From assembly GCA_017469115.1 (NCBI GenBank), contig JAFUGY010000093.1, positions 24,349 through 88,348 on the forward strand: a stretch of DNA of 64,000 nucleotides, given 5' to 3'. Of this stretch, positions 36,901 through 44,954 are shown one piece after another. Below the pieces are notes generated by a model. The model was not told the DNA's origin. It worked only from the letters and a program-made list of their open reading frames with translations, and did not search any database. Source of the DNA: Oscillospiraceae bacterium. Lineage in GTDB: Bacteria; Bacillota; Clostridia; Oscillospirales; Oscillospiraceae. How positions within the stretch are numbered: position 1 is the first letter of the stretch; the number at the start of each line of letters is the position of its first letter. Made by a program: the position numbers and the translations under genes.

Positions 36901-38628
36901 GTGTGGAAGCATTGGAATCAAAGGCTTCGATTAGGTACCGCGAGCTGTCCGCCGTGTAGCGATTACGAGGTGGAGGCTCCTCCTATGGTCTATCTCCCTG
37001 TCTCTCAAATCCTTCAGAATCCCGAACTCCCAAACGGCTGTGAGATCACAAGCCTCTGCATGCTTCTTCACTATCGTGGGTTTGATGTCGACAAATGTGA
37101 CCTTGCCGACCGCTATCTTCCACGCACGGAATTCTGGTGGGGCACAGATCCCGATGTTGCCTATATGGGTAATCCGCATCTTGACGACGGTTCTCCCCAA
37201 TGCGGATATTACTGCTTTGCCGGCCCGATTGTTGCAGCGGCAAAGGCCTACCTTGCCGATCAAGATGCTACGTCCGATTATCATGCGGTTGATCTCACCG
37301 ACAATTTGTGCTTTCTGGTTATTCTGGGCATTCTTGTTGCGTTGGTTAATAAATCCGGCGGTAGTGCGGCTTTCGGGCGCTGGGCGGAGAAGAATATCAA
37401 ATCCCGCATTGGGGTTCAGATTGCAACTTTTATCCTCGGTGTTCTGATTTTTATTGATGACTATTTCAACTGCCTGACAGTAGGTTCCGTCATGCGCCCC
37501 GTAACGGACAGGCAGAAGATCTCACGTGCTAAGCTTGCCTATCTCATCGATGCCACGGCAGCCCCGGTGTGCATGATCGCGCCGATCTCCTCCTGGGCAG
37601 CGGCGGTGGCAGGGGTGGCGAATGACCTCGGTACCGGTATTACCGGCATTGAACTCTTTGTCCGTGCCATTCCGTATAACTTCTATTCTTTGTTGACGTT
37701 TGTGTTCATCCTTGCACTTGTTTCCATGGGTTTCGATTACGGCCCCATGGAGCTTGCCGAACGGGCAGCACACCTGAATGCGGATCTTGGTGCAATCGAA
37801 GGTACCGACGAAACGGATGGAAACCCCAAGGGGATCATTCTCGATCTGATTCTTCCCGTCTTGGTGTTGATCGTCGCTGTATTTTTCGCCATGCTCTATG
37901 CCGGCGGATTCTACGGGGAAACCGCATGGATCGGACCTGAGAATACAGGCAATTTGATCGCGGCATTCGGCGATACCGATGCCTTTATTGCCCTCCCCTG
38001 GGGCGGTATGATTGCTCTTGTTTTTTCCTTCCTTTATTTCCTTCTCCGCCGTACGGTAACCTTCAAAGAAATGACGGAGTGCATCCCTCAGGGCTTTGTG
38101 GCGATGGTGCCACCCATCCTCATCCTGGTGCTTGCTACTTCTCTGAAGACAATGACATCTTCCCTCGGGGCCGCCCAATTTGTGCATGATCTGATGATCG
38201 GTGCTTCTTCCGGGCTTTACAGCCTCCTTCCGGCAGTCATCTTTGTTGTCGCTGTTATTCTTGCGTTTGCTACCGGGACCTCCTGGGGAACATTTGGAAT
38301 TCTCATCCCGATTGTGACGGCTATCTTTCCGAGTGACAGCAAGCTTCTCATCATCGGTATTTCTGCCTGCTTGGCAGGTGCGGTCTGCGGCGACCATTGC
38401 TCGCCCATTTCCGATACCACCATCATGGCATCTGCCGGAGCACAGGTGGAACATGTCCGGCATGTTTCCACGCAGCTTCCTTACGCCATGACGGTTGCTG
38501 CTGTGAGTTTCGTCACCTACATCGTAGCAGGATTTGCACAGAACTGGGTCATTAGCATCATTACCGGTGTTGTTCTCACCATCGGCACGCTCTTTGTGCT
38601 TCGCAGTGTAACAGCCAAAAAATCCTGA
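36901..38628 (+). CDS. chimeric frame: C39-like peptidase fragment fused to truncated NhaC Na+/H+ antiporter
   Basis: 575 codons without a stop. Residues about 28-130 resemble the first half of a C39_2-type cysteine peptidase (LPVSQILQNPELPNGCEITSL with the catalytic Cys, ADRYLP, GNPHLDDGSPQCG), but the half with the catalytic His is missing. From about residue 132 the sequence becomes an NhaC-family antiporter (NLCFLVILGILVALVNKSGG, IFIDDYFNCLTVG, ATGTSWGTFGILIPI, AGAVCGDHCSPISDT) lacking its first membrane segments. The frame is open back to the galM terminator, with only a GTG at 36901 and no ribosome site, so the 5' end seems lost too. It is best read as a deletion remnant or an assembly join, and is probably not functional. 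Confidence 0.7.
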   Translation: MWKHWNQRLRLGTASCPPCSDYEVEAPPMVYLPVSQILQNPELPNGCEITSLCMLLHYRGFDVDKCDLADRYLPRTEFWWGTDPDVAYMGNPHLDDGSPQCGYYCFAGPIVAAAKAYLADQDATSDYHAVDLTDNLCFLVILGILVALVNKSGGSAAFGRWAEKNIKSRIGVQIATFILGVLIFIDDYFNCLTVGSVMRPVTDRQKISRAKLAYLIDATAAPVCMIAPISSWAAAVAGVANDLGTGITGIELFVRAIPYNFYSLLTFVFILALVSMGFDYGPMELAERAAHLNADLGAIEGTDETDGNPKGIILDLILPVLVLIVAVFFAMLYAGGFYGETAWIGPENTGNLIAAFGDTDAFIALPWGGMIALVFSFLYFLLRRTVTFKEMTECIPQGFVAMVPPILILVLATSLKTMTSSLGAAQFVHDLMIGASSGLYSLLPAVIFVVAVILAFATGTSWGTFGILIPIVTAIFPSDSKLLIIGISACLAGAVCGDHCSPISDTTIMASAGAQVEHVRHVSTQLPYAMTVAAVSFVTYIVAGFAQNWVISIITGVVLTIGTLFVLRSVTAKKS

Positions 38629-38659
38629 AAGCGGCTTACCACTGCCGATAGATAACAAA

Positions 38660-38692
38660 TGCCTCCCTATCCATTGGGGAGGCAATTTTATT
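38660..38692 (+). terminator. terminator after the NhaC part
   Basis: Eight-pair stem TGCCTCCC / GGGAGGCA with a nine-base loop, then ATTTTATT. The rest of 38629-38771 shows no gene. Confidence 0.6.
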
Positions 38693-38771
38693 GGAGAATA
38701 GGATAATATTGAGGTTTTGTGTGGTCCTCATGAACTGCTTGTTGTGCATGGATTACAGGGACAAATCAACA

Positions 38772-39413
38772 TTACAGAGAATCGCCTTTTTGCTTCAAAC
38801 GCATCGCCTTATCCCGTCCGATTCCGCAGCCGGGATTGGAGAGAAAACAGTTATGCTGACACCCGCCGCAGTGTTCTTCTCTCCGTGAAATGAGAAAGCG
38901 CTCCAGCGGCTGAATTTTCATCAAGCCCGTTCGTTGTACCACAAAGCCTCTGCTTCTTAACTGTTTGAGGAGCTCTTCCAGAAAGAGGGGATAGGTGATT
39001 ACCAGGCTTTCGGTTCGTTGAGCTTTGTCGATGAACCGGTTTGCACGGCTTACAACATCTGTAAGGGATTCTGCCTGTCGTGTATCCCCGTGCTTTTGCT
39101 GGGCTCTCGCTTTCCGCTTCCAGGTTTCCAGTGGGTAGAGGGTTTCCGTGTCAGAAAAGGAGCGGAGCGGAATTTCGTTCAGCAGAGGCTCTACGATTGG
39201 CGTGCAGGGAAGAAGCAGTTGCTCGGCAGTATCCTTCGCTAATCTGCCCTCCCCGATCCAAACGGTCTTTCCTTCCGGGTTGTATTTACGCCCGGTATAC
39301 GGCAAAATGTTGGATTCCAGTTCCATACGCATCACAGCGTCAAATTCGGAGGAGCTGAATTTCCCTTCTGCACGCTTTTCAGGCTCTCCGGTGCATAAAA
39401 TAGTAATGCTCAT
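38772..39413 (-). CDS. degenerate histidine-phosphatase-like protein with four-Cys tail
   Basis: 213 residues, no confident family match. The layout follows the histidine phosphatase (phosphoglycerate mutase) fold: a first strand ILCTGEPEKRAEGKF where RHGET is expected, GRLAKDTAEQLL for the R..ETA helix, then YPLETW, ESLTDVVSRANRFIDKA and LVITYPLFLEELLKQL where VSHGG is expected. Both catalytic histidines (here Thr/Cys and Tyr) are absent, so enzyme activity is unlikely. The C-terminus has HCGGCQHNCFLSNPGC (Cys182, 185, 189, 196), a possible metal or Fe-S site. The fold assignment is inference. It ends close to the NhaC gene, convergently, and starts 26 bases after the epimerase stop. Confidence 0.55.
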   Translation of the reverse strand: MSITILCTGEPEKRAEGKFSSSEFDAVMRMELESNILPYTGRKYNPEGKTVWIGEGRLAKDTAEQLLLPCTPIVEPLLNEIPLRSFSDTETLYPLETWKRKARAQQKHGDTRQAESLTDVVSRANRFIDKAQRTESLVITYPLFLEELLKQLRSRGFVVQRTGLMKIQPLERFLISRREEHCGGCQHNCFLSNPGCGIGRDKAMRLKQKGDSL

Positions 39414-39439
39414 TGAAATCTCCCTCTGATCCAGCTGTT

Positions 39440-40315
39440 TTACAGACCAAAAACATGGCGGACAAATTCCACCGAGCCTTTTGCATCGCGGTCAAGAGCT
39501 TCTTCGCTGATATCCGGGATGATATTTCTCCACACCTTAATCTCACTGCCGATGGTTCCGCCTTTCATCACGAACGGCTCCATAACGGCAGCACCTTCAT
39601 AGTGAATATCCCTTAACGCCTGACCGATTTCCTGCCAGGGCAGGCTTCCCTTTCCGGGCACCTGCCTATTCTGTTCCCCGAGATGGAGATGACAGAGATC
39701 TTTGCCTGCAAGGCGGATGGCAGCGCCCATGTTGTCTTCCTCAATATTCATATGGAAGGTGTCAAGCATCACTTTTACGTTGGGGCTGTCGACAGCGTGG
39801 ATAAAATCCAACCCTTCCCGGCAGGTGTTCATGATGTAGCCCTCAAAGCGGTTAAGAACTTCCATCCCCAGCACAACACCACAGTCTTCCGCCACTCTGG
39901 AAAGGCGTTTCATATTCTGAATGGCGCGTTCCGTGTCCTTTTCCTTATCCATGGGGAGTGTCGGATCAAGAGGCCAGTATGAATAGAGCCCGCCGCCGAG
40001 AATGTGAATATCCAGTTTTTGCAGTTTGGGTAAAATCATACGGAAGAATGCCATCGCACGATCTACGATCCCTTCGTCGGCAGAGCATAGATTCTGTTCC
40101 TTCGTCGGGCCGTAACCGGCAGTAAGCAGAATTCCGTTGTCCTCTGCGCACTGCCGAAGATCCCGGAGCTTTTCCTCTGAGGAATAATCCTGCGTCAAGG
40201 CCGCACAGGATATTTCCAGAACATCAAATCCGAGGTTCTTTACCTTGGGAATATAATACTCGTAATTGGCAGACCATTCATGCGTCCAGTAGGCGTTGTA
40301 GATTCCGTATTTCAT
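39440..40315 (-). CDS. D-psicose (allulose) 3-epimerase
   Basis: 291 residues, sugar phosphate isomerase/epimerase TIM barrel. It is very like clostridial D-psicose 3-epimerases over its full length: MKYGIYNAYWTHEW, GYGPTKEQNL, GGGLYSYWPLD, EVLNRFEGY, VMLDTFHMNIEED, HLHLGEQNR and VMEPFVMKGG. The metal and catalytic residues fall at Glu152, Asp185, His211 and Glu246, the same numbers I recall for Agrobacterium D-tagatose 3-epimerase. The reaction is C3 epimerisation of D-fructose, D-psicose and related ketoses. AGGAG precedes the ATG and a promoter overlaps the palindrome at 40364-40394. No ketose kinase or transporter gene is adjacent. Confidence 0.9.
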   Translation of the reverse strand: MKYGIYNAYWTHEWSANYEYYIPKVKNLGFDVLEISCAALTQDYSSEEKLRDLRQCAEDNGILLTAGYGPTKEQNLCSADEGIVDRAMAFFRMILPKLQKLDIHILGGGLYSYWPLDPTLPMDKEKDTERAIQNMKRLSRVAEDCGVVLGMEVLNRFEGYIMNTCREGLDFIHAVDSPNVKVMLDTFHMNIEEDNMGAAIRLAGKDLCHLHLGEQNRQVPGKGSLPWQEIGQALRDIHYEGAAVMEPFVMKGGTIGSEIKVWRNIIPDISEEALDRDAKGSVEFVRHVFGL

Positions 40316-40354
40316 CTTTTTCTCCTCTTTATTATGATTTTTTGCTTTAGAAAT

Positions 40355-40383
40355 ACTATAAAAGAAGCAGGCAGTTTTGTCAA
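40355..40383 (-). promoter_or_regulatory. promoter of the epimerase gene, overlapping a palindrome
   Basis: Minus strand: TTGACA (40378-40383), 17-base spacer, TATAGT (40355-40360). The -35 box lies in the centre of the inverted repeat at 40364-40394. Confidence 0.75.
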
Positions 40384-40394
40384 CTGCCTGCTTC
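40364..40394 (-). terminator. 13-base perfect inverted repeat: nadE terminator and/or epimerase operator
   Basis: GAAGCAGGCAGTT and AACTGCCTGCTTC separated by five bases. On the minus strand it is followed by TTTT, so it can end nadE transcripts. It also overlaps the spacer and -35 box of the next promoter, so a repressor site is the alternative. Confidence 0.6.
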
Positions 40395-40457
40395 AGCTAC
40401 ATGGATTTCCATATCCATTAATTCCGGCTGAAATGGAGTCCTGTAAGCGAAATATAA

Positions 40458-42380
40458 TCAGTATTCGCGCAGATCACCGAGGAGCATGGATTCTTCCAGC
40501 TCATCCAGATCCTTGAGGAAGAGTGCGGCTTCCGCATCGGAAGGCATTTGGAAACCCGTTCGCGGAGAGACACTGAAGGTGCCGACCGATGGACCATCCA
40601 TCAGACAGCTCCGTTTGAACTGCTGGGTGAACAACCGTGTGCACCAGCTTCTCAGCCATCGTACCAGTTCCTCGTCCGTAAACTCATCGCCGTAGGCTGT
40701 TTTCGCCAGGCGGATGGTCTTACGCGGAGAGAAACCGTTGATGAGAACATGATAGGTGAAAAAGTCCTGCAGGGAATAGGAACCGACGGCTTCTTCACTC
40801 TTTTGTTCGATGATGTCGTCGTGGATCGGCAGCAGCTCCGGAGATACGGGGCAATCCAACACGTCGTAAAGCGCGGCTTTAAGGGCTGCGTTTTCTGTTT
40901 TGGAAGCAATATGTGCAACTGCTGCGCGTACTTGCGTTTTCGTAACGCCGATGTTGACGTCATACATGGAAGTATGGTCTCCGTTATAGGTGCACCATCC
41001 GTCAATATATTCCGACAGGTCTTCCGTGCCGACATTCAGGCCATTCACTTTGTTGGCAATGTCCATGAGGATCATTGTACGCATTCTGGCCTGGCTGTTC
41101 TCAAAAGCAATGGAATAATCATCGTGGGCATGACCAATATCGTCAAAGTGCTGATAGACGCTTTTCCCAATGTCGATCACGCGCACTTCACATCCCCATT
41201 GTTCTGCAACAATGACAGCGTTGCTCTTCGTGCGGCTGGACGTGCCGAAACACGGCATTGTCACGGCTACAGCATTTTCAGAAGGAAGCCCCAGCCGCCG
41301 GACAGCCATGGCGCTGATCATCACTGCCAGTGTGGAATCCACCCCGCCGGAAATCCCGACGACGCAATGATCCAGTTTGGCATAGTCCATACGTTTCACG
41401 AGCCCGGCCACCTGCATCTCAATCTGACGTTCACAATAAGCGGGCAGATCGCGCTCACTTACCGGCAGATGAGGATGTTTGGCATAACGGCGGGTCAATT
41501 CGGTCTCATGCAGCTCCGTACCCCAAACGGAGGAATAGAAATTTCCACCGTGGCTTTCAAATCCGCCTCTTGCTCTGCGTACATGGATCAGCGCATTGAT
41601 ATCCAACTCTGTCACGGTTAGGTTGGTGCTGTTTTCTGCCTCTGCGAGAATAACGCCGTTTTCCGAAACGGCACAGAGCCCGGAGTAAACAAAATCAGTG
41701 GAAGATTCCCCGCGTCCCGGAGCAGCGAGCACAATGCCGCACGCCAGCCTGCGGGAATCAGATGTCAGGCAGCTTTCGGTTTCAGCGGTGGAATAGAGTG
41801 TTTCGGGGAAGGAAGCCATTCGCGCTATGATGGTCGCACCGTGCAGCGCATGGTTGACCGATGGAGGAACGGGGGCGGTGAGATCATCCCCCAGTTCTAC
41901 CGCAACACGAAGCCCGTGCAGTTTCGCATGCTCGAATATCACATCACGGGCGAAAACGGAAGAGAACATCCCGTCCAGTTCCAGCGTGCGGGTGTTCTCG
42001 CCGCCGGAAGTAAAGCAGGTGCCGTTCACATTTTCCCGCGGCACAAGGCCGAGCAGATACCCGGAACAGATGGCAGCTGCACAGCTGTAGAGATTGGACC
42101 CTACTTCAATCGGAAGCCCGACGAAAACCAGCATATCCGTGCCGACAGTTGCTTCCAGAATACGAAGCAGTGCATTCCTTGCGCCGGCCAGAAGCACATC
42201 ATGGGTGAAAAGATCTCTGCAGGAACAGCCGGTGATGCACAGTTCCGGGAATACCAGAACATTTACACCCTGTGCATCGGCGTCATTGATGCATTCGATG
42301 ATTCGTTCTGCGTTGTATTCGGTATCTGCTACGCGGATCACCGGAGAAGCAGCGGCTACTTTTACAAATCCGTCTTTCAT
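40458..42380 (-). CDS. nadE: NAD+ synthase NadE, glutaminase-fused form with degenerate glutaminase site
   Basis: 640 residues with the layout of glutamine-dependent NAD+ synthetase: N-terminal nitrilase-like domain (1-280) and C-terminal synthetase (from about 310). The synthetase is intact: GISGGVDSTLAVM (P-loop), NVGTEDLSEYIDGWCTYNGDH and SPELLP. In the nitrilase domain the Glu is kept (FPELC, Glu46), but the Lys position reads LVPREN (Arg115) and the nucleophile position, normally VEICEDLW, reads VELGDDLT (Gly164). Without the Cys, glutamine should not be hydrolysed, so the enzyme would use free ammonia or another donor. It sits 13 bases after the glyS stop on the minus strand. Confidence 0.92.
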   Translation of the reverse strand: MKDGFVKVAAASPVIRVADTEYNAERIIECINDADAQGVNVLVFPELCITGCSCRDLFTHDVLLAGARNALLRILEATVGTDMLVFVGLPIEVGSNLYSCAAAICSGYLLGLVPRENVNGTCFTSGGENTRTLELDGMFSSVFARDVIFEHAKLHGLRVAVELGDDLTAPVPPSVNHALHGATIIARMASFPETLYSTAETESCLTSDSRRLACGIVLAAPGRGESSTDFVYSGLCAVSENGVILAEAENSTNLTVTELDINALIHVRRARGGFESHGGNFYSSVWGTELHETELTRRYAKHPHLPVSERDLPAYCERQIEMQVAGLVKRMDYAKLDHCVVGISGGVDSTLAVMISAMAVRRLGLPSENAVAVTMPCFGTSSRTKSNAVIVAEQWGCEVRVIDIGKSVYQHFDDIGHAHDDYSIAFENSQARMRTMILMDIANKVNGLNVGTEDLSEYIDGWCTYNGDHTSMYDVNIGVTKTQVRAAVAHIASKTENAALKAALYDVLDCPVSPELLPIHDDIIEQKSEEAVGSYSLQDFFTYHVLINGFSPRKTIRLAKTAYGDEFTDEELVRWLRSWCTRLFTQQFKRSCLMDGPSVGTFSVSPRTGFQMPSDAEAALFLKDLDELEESMLLGDLREY

Positions 42381-42393
42381 GAATGGTTTTGCC

Positions 42394-43818
42394 TCAGAAT
42401 TTAATTCTTTCGGCGATGTAAGCCTTCACTTCGCTGATAGGGATGCGAACCTGCTGCATACTGTCGCGTTCGCGAATGGTAACGCAGTGGTCAGCTTCAT
42501 CCGTCTCGGTACCGACGGTATTAAAGTCAAACGTGATGCAGAACGGGGTGCCGATCTCATCTTCACGGCGATAGCGCTTGCCGATAGAACCGGTTTCATC
42601 GTAGTCAACCATAAACTCTTTGCTCAGCTCCTGATAGAGTTCAAGGGCAGGCTTGGTGAGAACCTCTTTTTTGCTCAGCGGCAGAATAGCGCATTTGAAA
42701 GGAGCGAGAGCCGGATGCAGATGAAGCACCGTACGCACGTCATCGCGCCCGTTTTTATCCTGTCCGACAACCTCCTCGTCATATGCTTCGCAGAGAAAAG
42801 CCAGAGCCACACGGTCGCAGCCGAGAGACGGTTCAATCACGTAAGGCACATAGTGTTCGTTGGTATCCTGATCGTAGTAGGTCAGATCTTTTCCGGAGGC
42901 TTCCTGATGACGGCTGAGATCGTAATCGGTACGGTCAGCAATGCCCCAGAGTTCACCCCAGTCTGTGAACGGGAAGGCATATTCAATGTCTGTTGTGGCA
43001 CGGGAGTAGAATGCCAGCTCTGCCGGCTCATGGTCTCTCAAACGCAGATGTTCTTCACTGATGCCGAGAGTTGTGAGCCAGTTTTTGCAGAAATCTTTCC
43101 AGTAGGCAAACCATTCCAGATCGGTGCCCGGCTTACAGAAAAATTCGCATTCCATCTGCTCAAATTCACGGGTACGGAAGGTGAAGTTACCCGGGGTGAT
43201 TTCATTGCGGAAGGCTTTGCCGACCTGACATACACCGAATGGCAGTTTTTTGCGAGTGGTGCGCTGAATGTTGGCAAAGTTGACGAAGATACCCTGGGCC
43301 GTCTCCGGGCGGAGATAGCAAACGGAGCTGCTGTCTTCCGTAACGCCGATTGCGGTTTTAAACATCAGGTTGAACTTACGGATCGGCGTGAAATTGTGTT
43401 TACCGCATATGGGGCAAACAACGTCTTCGTGCTCTGCAATATAAGCATCCATTTCATCAAAGCTCATGGCATCCACGTTCACTTCCGGATGCTCCTCACC
43501 GATTAGCTTGTCAGCGCGGTGGCGGGCTTTGCATGACTTGCAGTCCAGCAGCGGATCGGAAAAGCTGGAGACATGCCCGGTCGTGACCCAGGTCTGCGGG
43601 TTCATGAGAATTGCCGCATCCAACCCAACGTTATAAGGGCTTTCCTGTACAAATTTTTTCAGCCAGGCTTTTTTTACATTGTTCTTGAATTCTGTGCCGA
43701 GGGGGCCGTAATCCCAGCTGTTGGCGAGGCCGCCGTAAATTTCACTGCCGGCATAGATATAGCCGCGGTTTTTGCACAGGGCAACAATTTTGTCGAGAGT
43801 TTTTTCGCTTTGTTTCAT
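42394..43818 (-). CDS. glyS: glycyl-tRNA synthetase, homodimeric type
   Basis: 474 residues, class II synthetase of the alpha2 type. Marks: [23 protein letters not shown], a zinc-binding insertion with [11 protein letters not shown] and [43 protein letters not shown] (motif 2), [18 protein letters not shown] (motif 3) and the C-terminal anticodon-binding domain. Charges tRNA-Gly. Its own promoter lies at 43894-43922; the leader of about 70 bases is too short for a T-box. Confidence 0.97.
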   Translation of the reverse strand: MKQSEKTLDKIVALCKNRGYIYAGSEIYGGLANSWDYGPLGTEFKNNVKKAWLKKFVQESPYNVGLDAAILMNPQTWVTTGHVSSFSDPLLDCKSCKARHRADKLIGEEHPEVNVDAMSFDEMDAYIAEHEDVVCPICGKHNFTPIRKFNLMFKTAIGVTEDSSSVCYLRPETAQGIFVNFANIQRTTRKKLPFGVCQVGKAFRNEITPGNFTFRTREFEQMECEFFCKPGTDLEWFAYWKDFCKNWLTTLGISEEHLRLRDHEPAELAFYSRATTDIEYAFPFTDWGELWGIADRTDYDLSRHQEASGKDLTYYDQDTNEHYVPYVIEPSLGCDRVALAFLCEAYDEEVVGQDKNGRDDVRTVLHLHPALAPFKCAILPLSKKEVLTKPALELYQELSKEFMVDYDETGSIGKRYRREDEIGTPFCITFDFNTVGTETDEADHCVTIRERDSMQQVRIPISEVKAYIAERIKF

Positions 43819-43893
43819 TTTTCATCCTTTCCCATGGCTGGATGCCACAGAGATTATAATTTTTTGCGCCGGCGTTTGCCTACGCAAACAAGC

Positions 43894-43922
43894 ATTATAA
43901 CAGCTTCTATACGAAGGAGCAA
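43894..43922 (-). promoter_or_regulatory. promoter of glyS
   Basis: Minus strand: TTGCTC (43917-43922), 17-base spacer, TATAAT (43894-43899), directly downstream of the terminator of the transporter gene. Confidence 0.7.
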
Positions 43923-43924
43923 TA

Positions 43925-43951
43925 AAAAAATGGCGTTTTGCGCCATTTTTT
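43925..43951 (-). terminator. terminator after the putative metal transporter gene
   Basis: Eleven-pair stem AAAAAATGGCG / CGCCATTTTTT with a five-base loop, followed on the minus strand by a T. Confidence 0.8.
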
Positions 43952-43952
43952 A

Positions 43953-44810
43953 TCAGAATAAAGGGGAACCGATCAGACCGAAAACAACACCGGAGACGTA
44001 CAGAAGTGCAAGTGTGATCAGGTTTTCCTTGTGATTGCGCCGGTTCATGCGGAATAGCACCAGCAGCCCGACGCCTGCTCCCACCAGCAGCCCGGAGAGC
44101 ATTGCCCCCGCGGAGAGCCCACCCTGCAAATACAGGTCGGTGATGATAACGCTTGCCGCGCAATTCGGAATCAGCCCGATGAGCCCGGCCAGAAGCTCAC
44201 CGATAACCGGTTTGTTCAGAATAAAGTTCGAAAGATGCTCTTCTCCAAGCATCTCCACCACTAAGGTAATCAGAAAAGAGGTCAGGAACAGGAAGGCTGT
44301 AATTTTAACGGTATGGATGATCGCCGAACGGAGGATGCCTTCCTCATAGTTGCAACCTTCCTGCTCACAGATATCGTGCAGTTCCTTGCGCATCGGCTTG
44401 CCGAAGCGTTTTTCCGCAAAATCGATCAGAAAGCCTGCCAGCATTCCTGCAAGAAATTTGTATCCGAGCACTTTCAGAATAAAAGGGGCAGGGGCATTTT
44501 TGGAAATCATGATCGGCAGCATTTCGTCCGATGTGGAGAGAAAGACCGCAATCAGCGTACCTCTGGTAATCAAGCCGTCAGCAAAGAGATTGGCGGTGGC
44601 AGCAGAAAACCCACATTGCGGGATTACGCCGAGGGCTCCGCCGATAGCCGGCCCCCAGGCACCTGCGCGATGAATCAAGGCAATGGTTTTATCTTCTGCA
44701 TGGTGTTCCAACACTTCAATCAGAAGATAGGCAAGAAACAGAAACGGCAGAATTTTCAATGTGTCGAGCACTGCGTCCAGCAGGGCGTCAGGCAAGATTT
44801 CAAACAGCAA
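43953..44810 (-). CDS. putative manganese transporter/metal exporter (DUF2899-like)
   Basis: 285 residues from a TTG at 44810 with AAAGGAG upstream; the longer frame from 44879 lacks a site. About ten hydrophobic segments fall into two similar halves, each with a conserved motif: GALGVIPQCGFSAATANL and GLIGLIPNCAASVIITDL, the inverted-repeat IP-C motifs of the putative 10-TM manganese/arsenic-type permease family. A soluble loop with HDICEQEGCNYEEG joins them. The transported ion is not certain. It is divergent from the M3 peptidase gene. Confidence 0.8.
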   Translation of the reverse strand: MLFEILPDALLDAVLDTLKILPFLFLAYLLIEVLEHHAEDKTIALIHRAGAWGPAIGGALGVIPQCGFSAATANLFADGLITRGTLIAVFLSTSDEMLPIMISKNAPAPFILKVLGYKFLAGMLAGFLIDFAEKRFGKPMRKELHDICEQEGCNYEEGILRSAIIHTVKITAFLFLTSFLITLVVEMLGEEHLSNFILNKPVIGELLAGLIGLIPNCAASVIITDLYLQGGLSAGAMLSGLLVGAGVGLLVLFRMNRRNHKENLITLALLYVSGVVFGLIGSPLF

Positions 44811-44954
44811 CGTGGCGTCTCCTTTGTGAAAAAAACTTGATGTTGCGGGGATTATATAATGAATCTGTCTGCAAGTCAAGTATCTGCTTTTTCATTGAAA
44901 ACCAACGGAGGTTATGGTATGATGAACAACAGAGAACAATCAGGGGGTACTCAA

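Noticed and set aside
43819-43893. Possible T-box leader before glyS
   Set aside because: The leader is about 70 bases, too short, and lacks the T-box sequence and a specifier stem; only a small GTTTGC/GCAAAC hairpin is visible.
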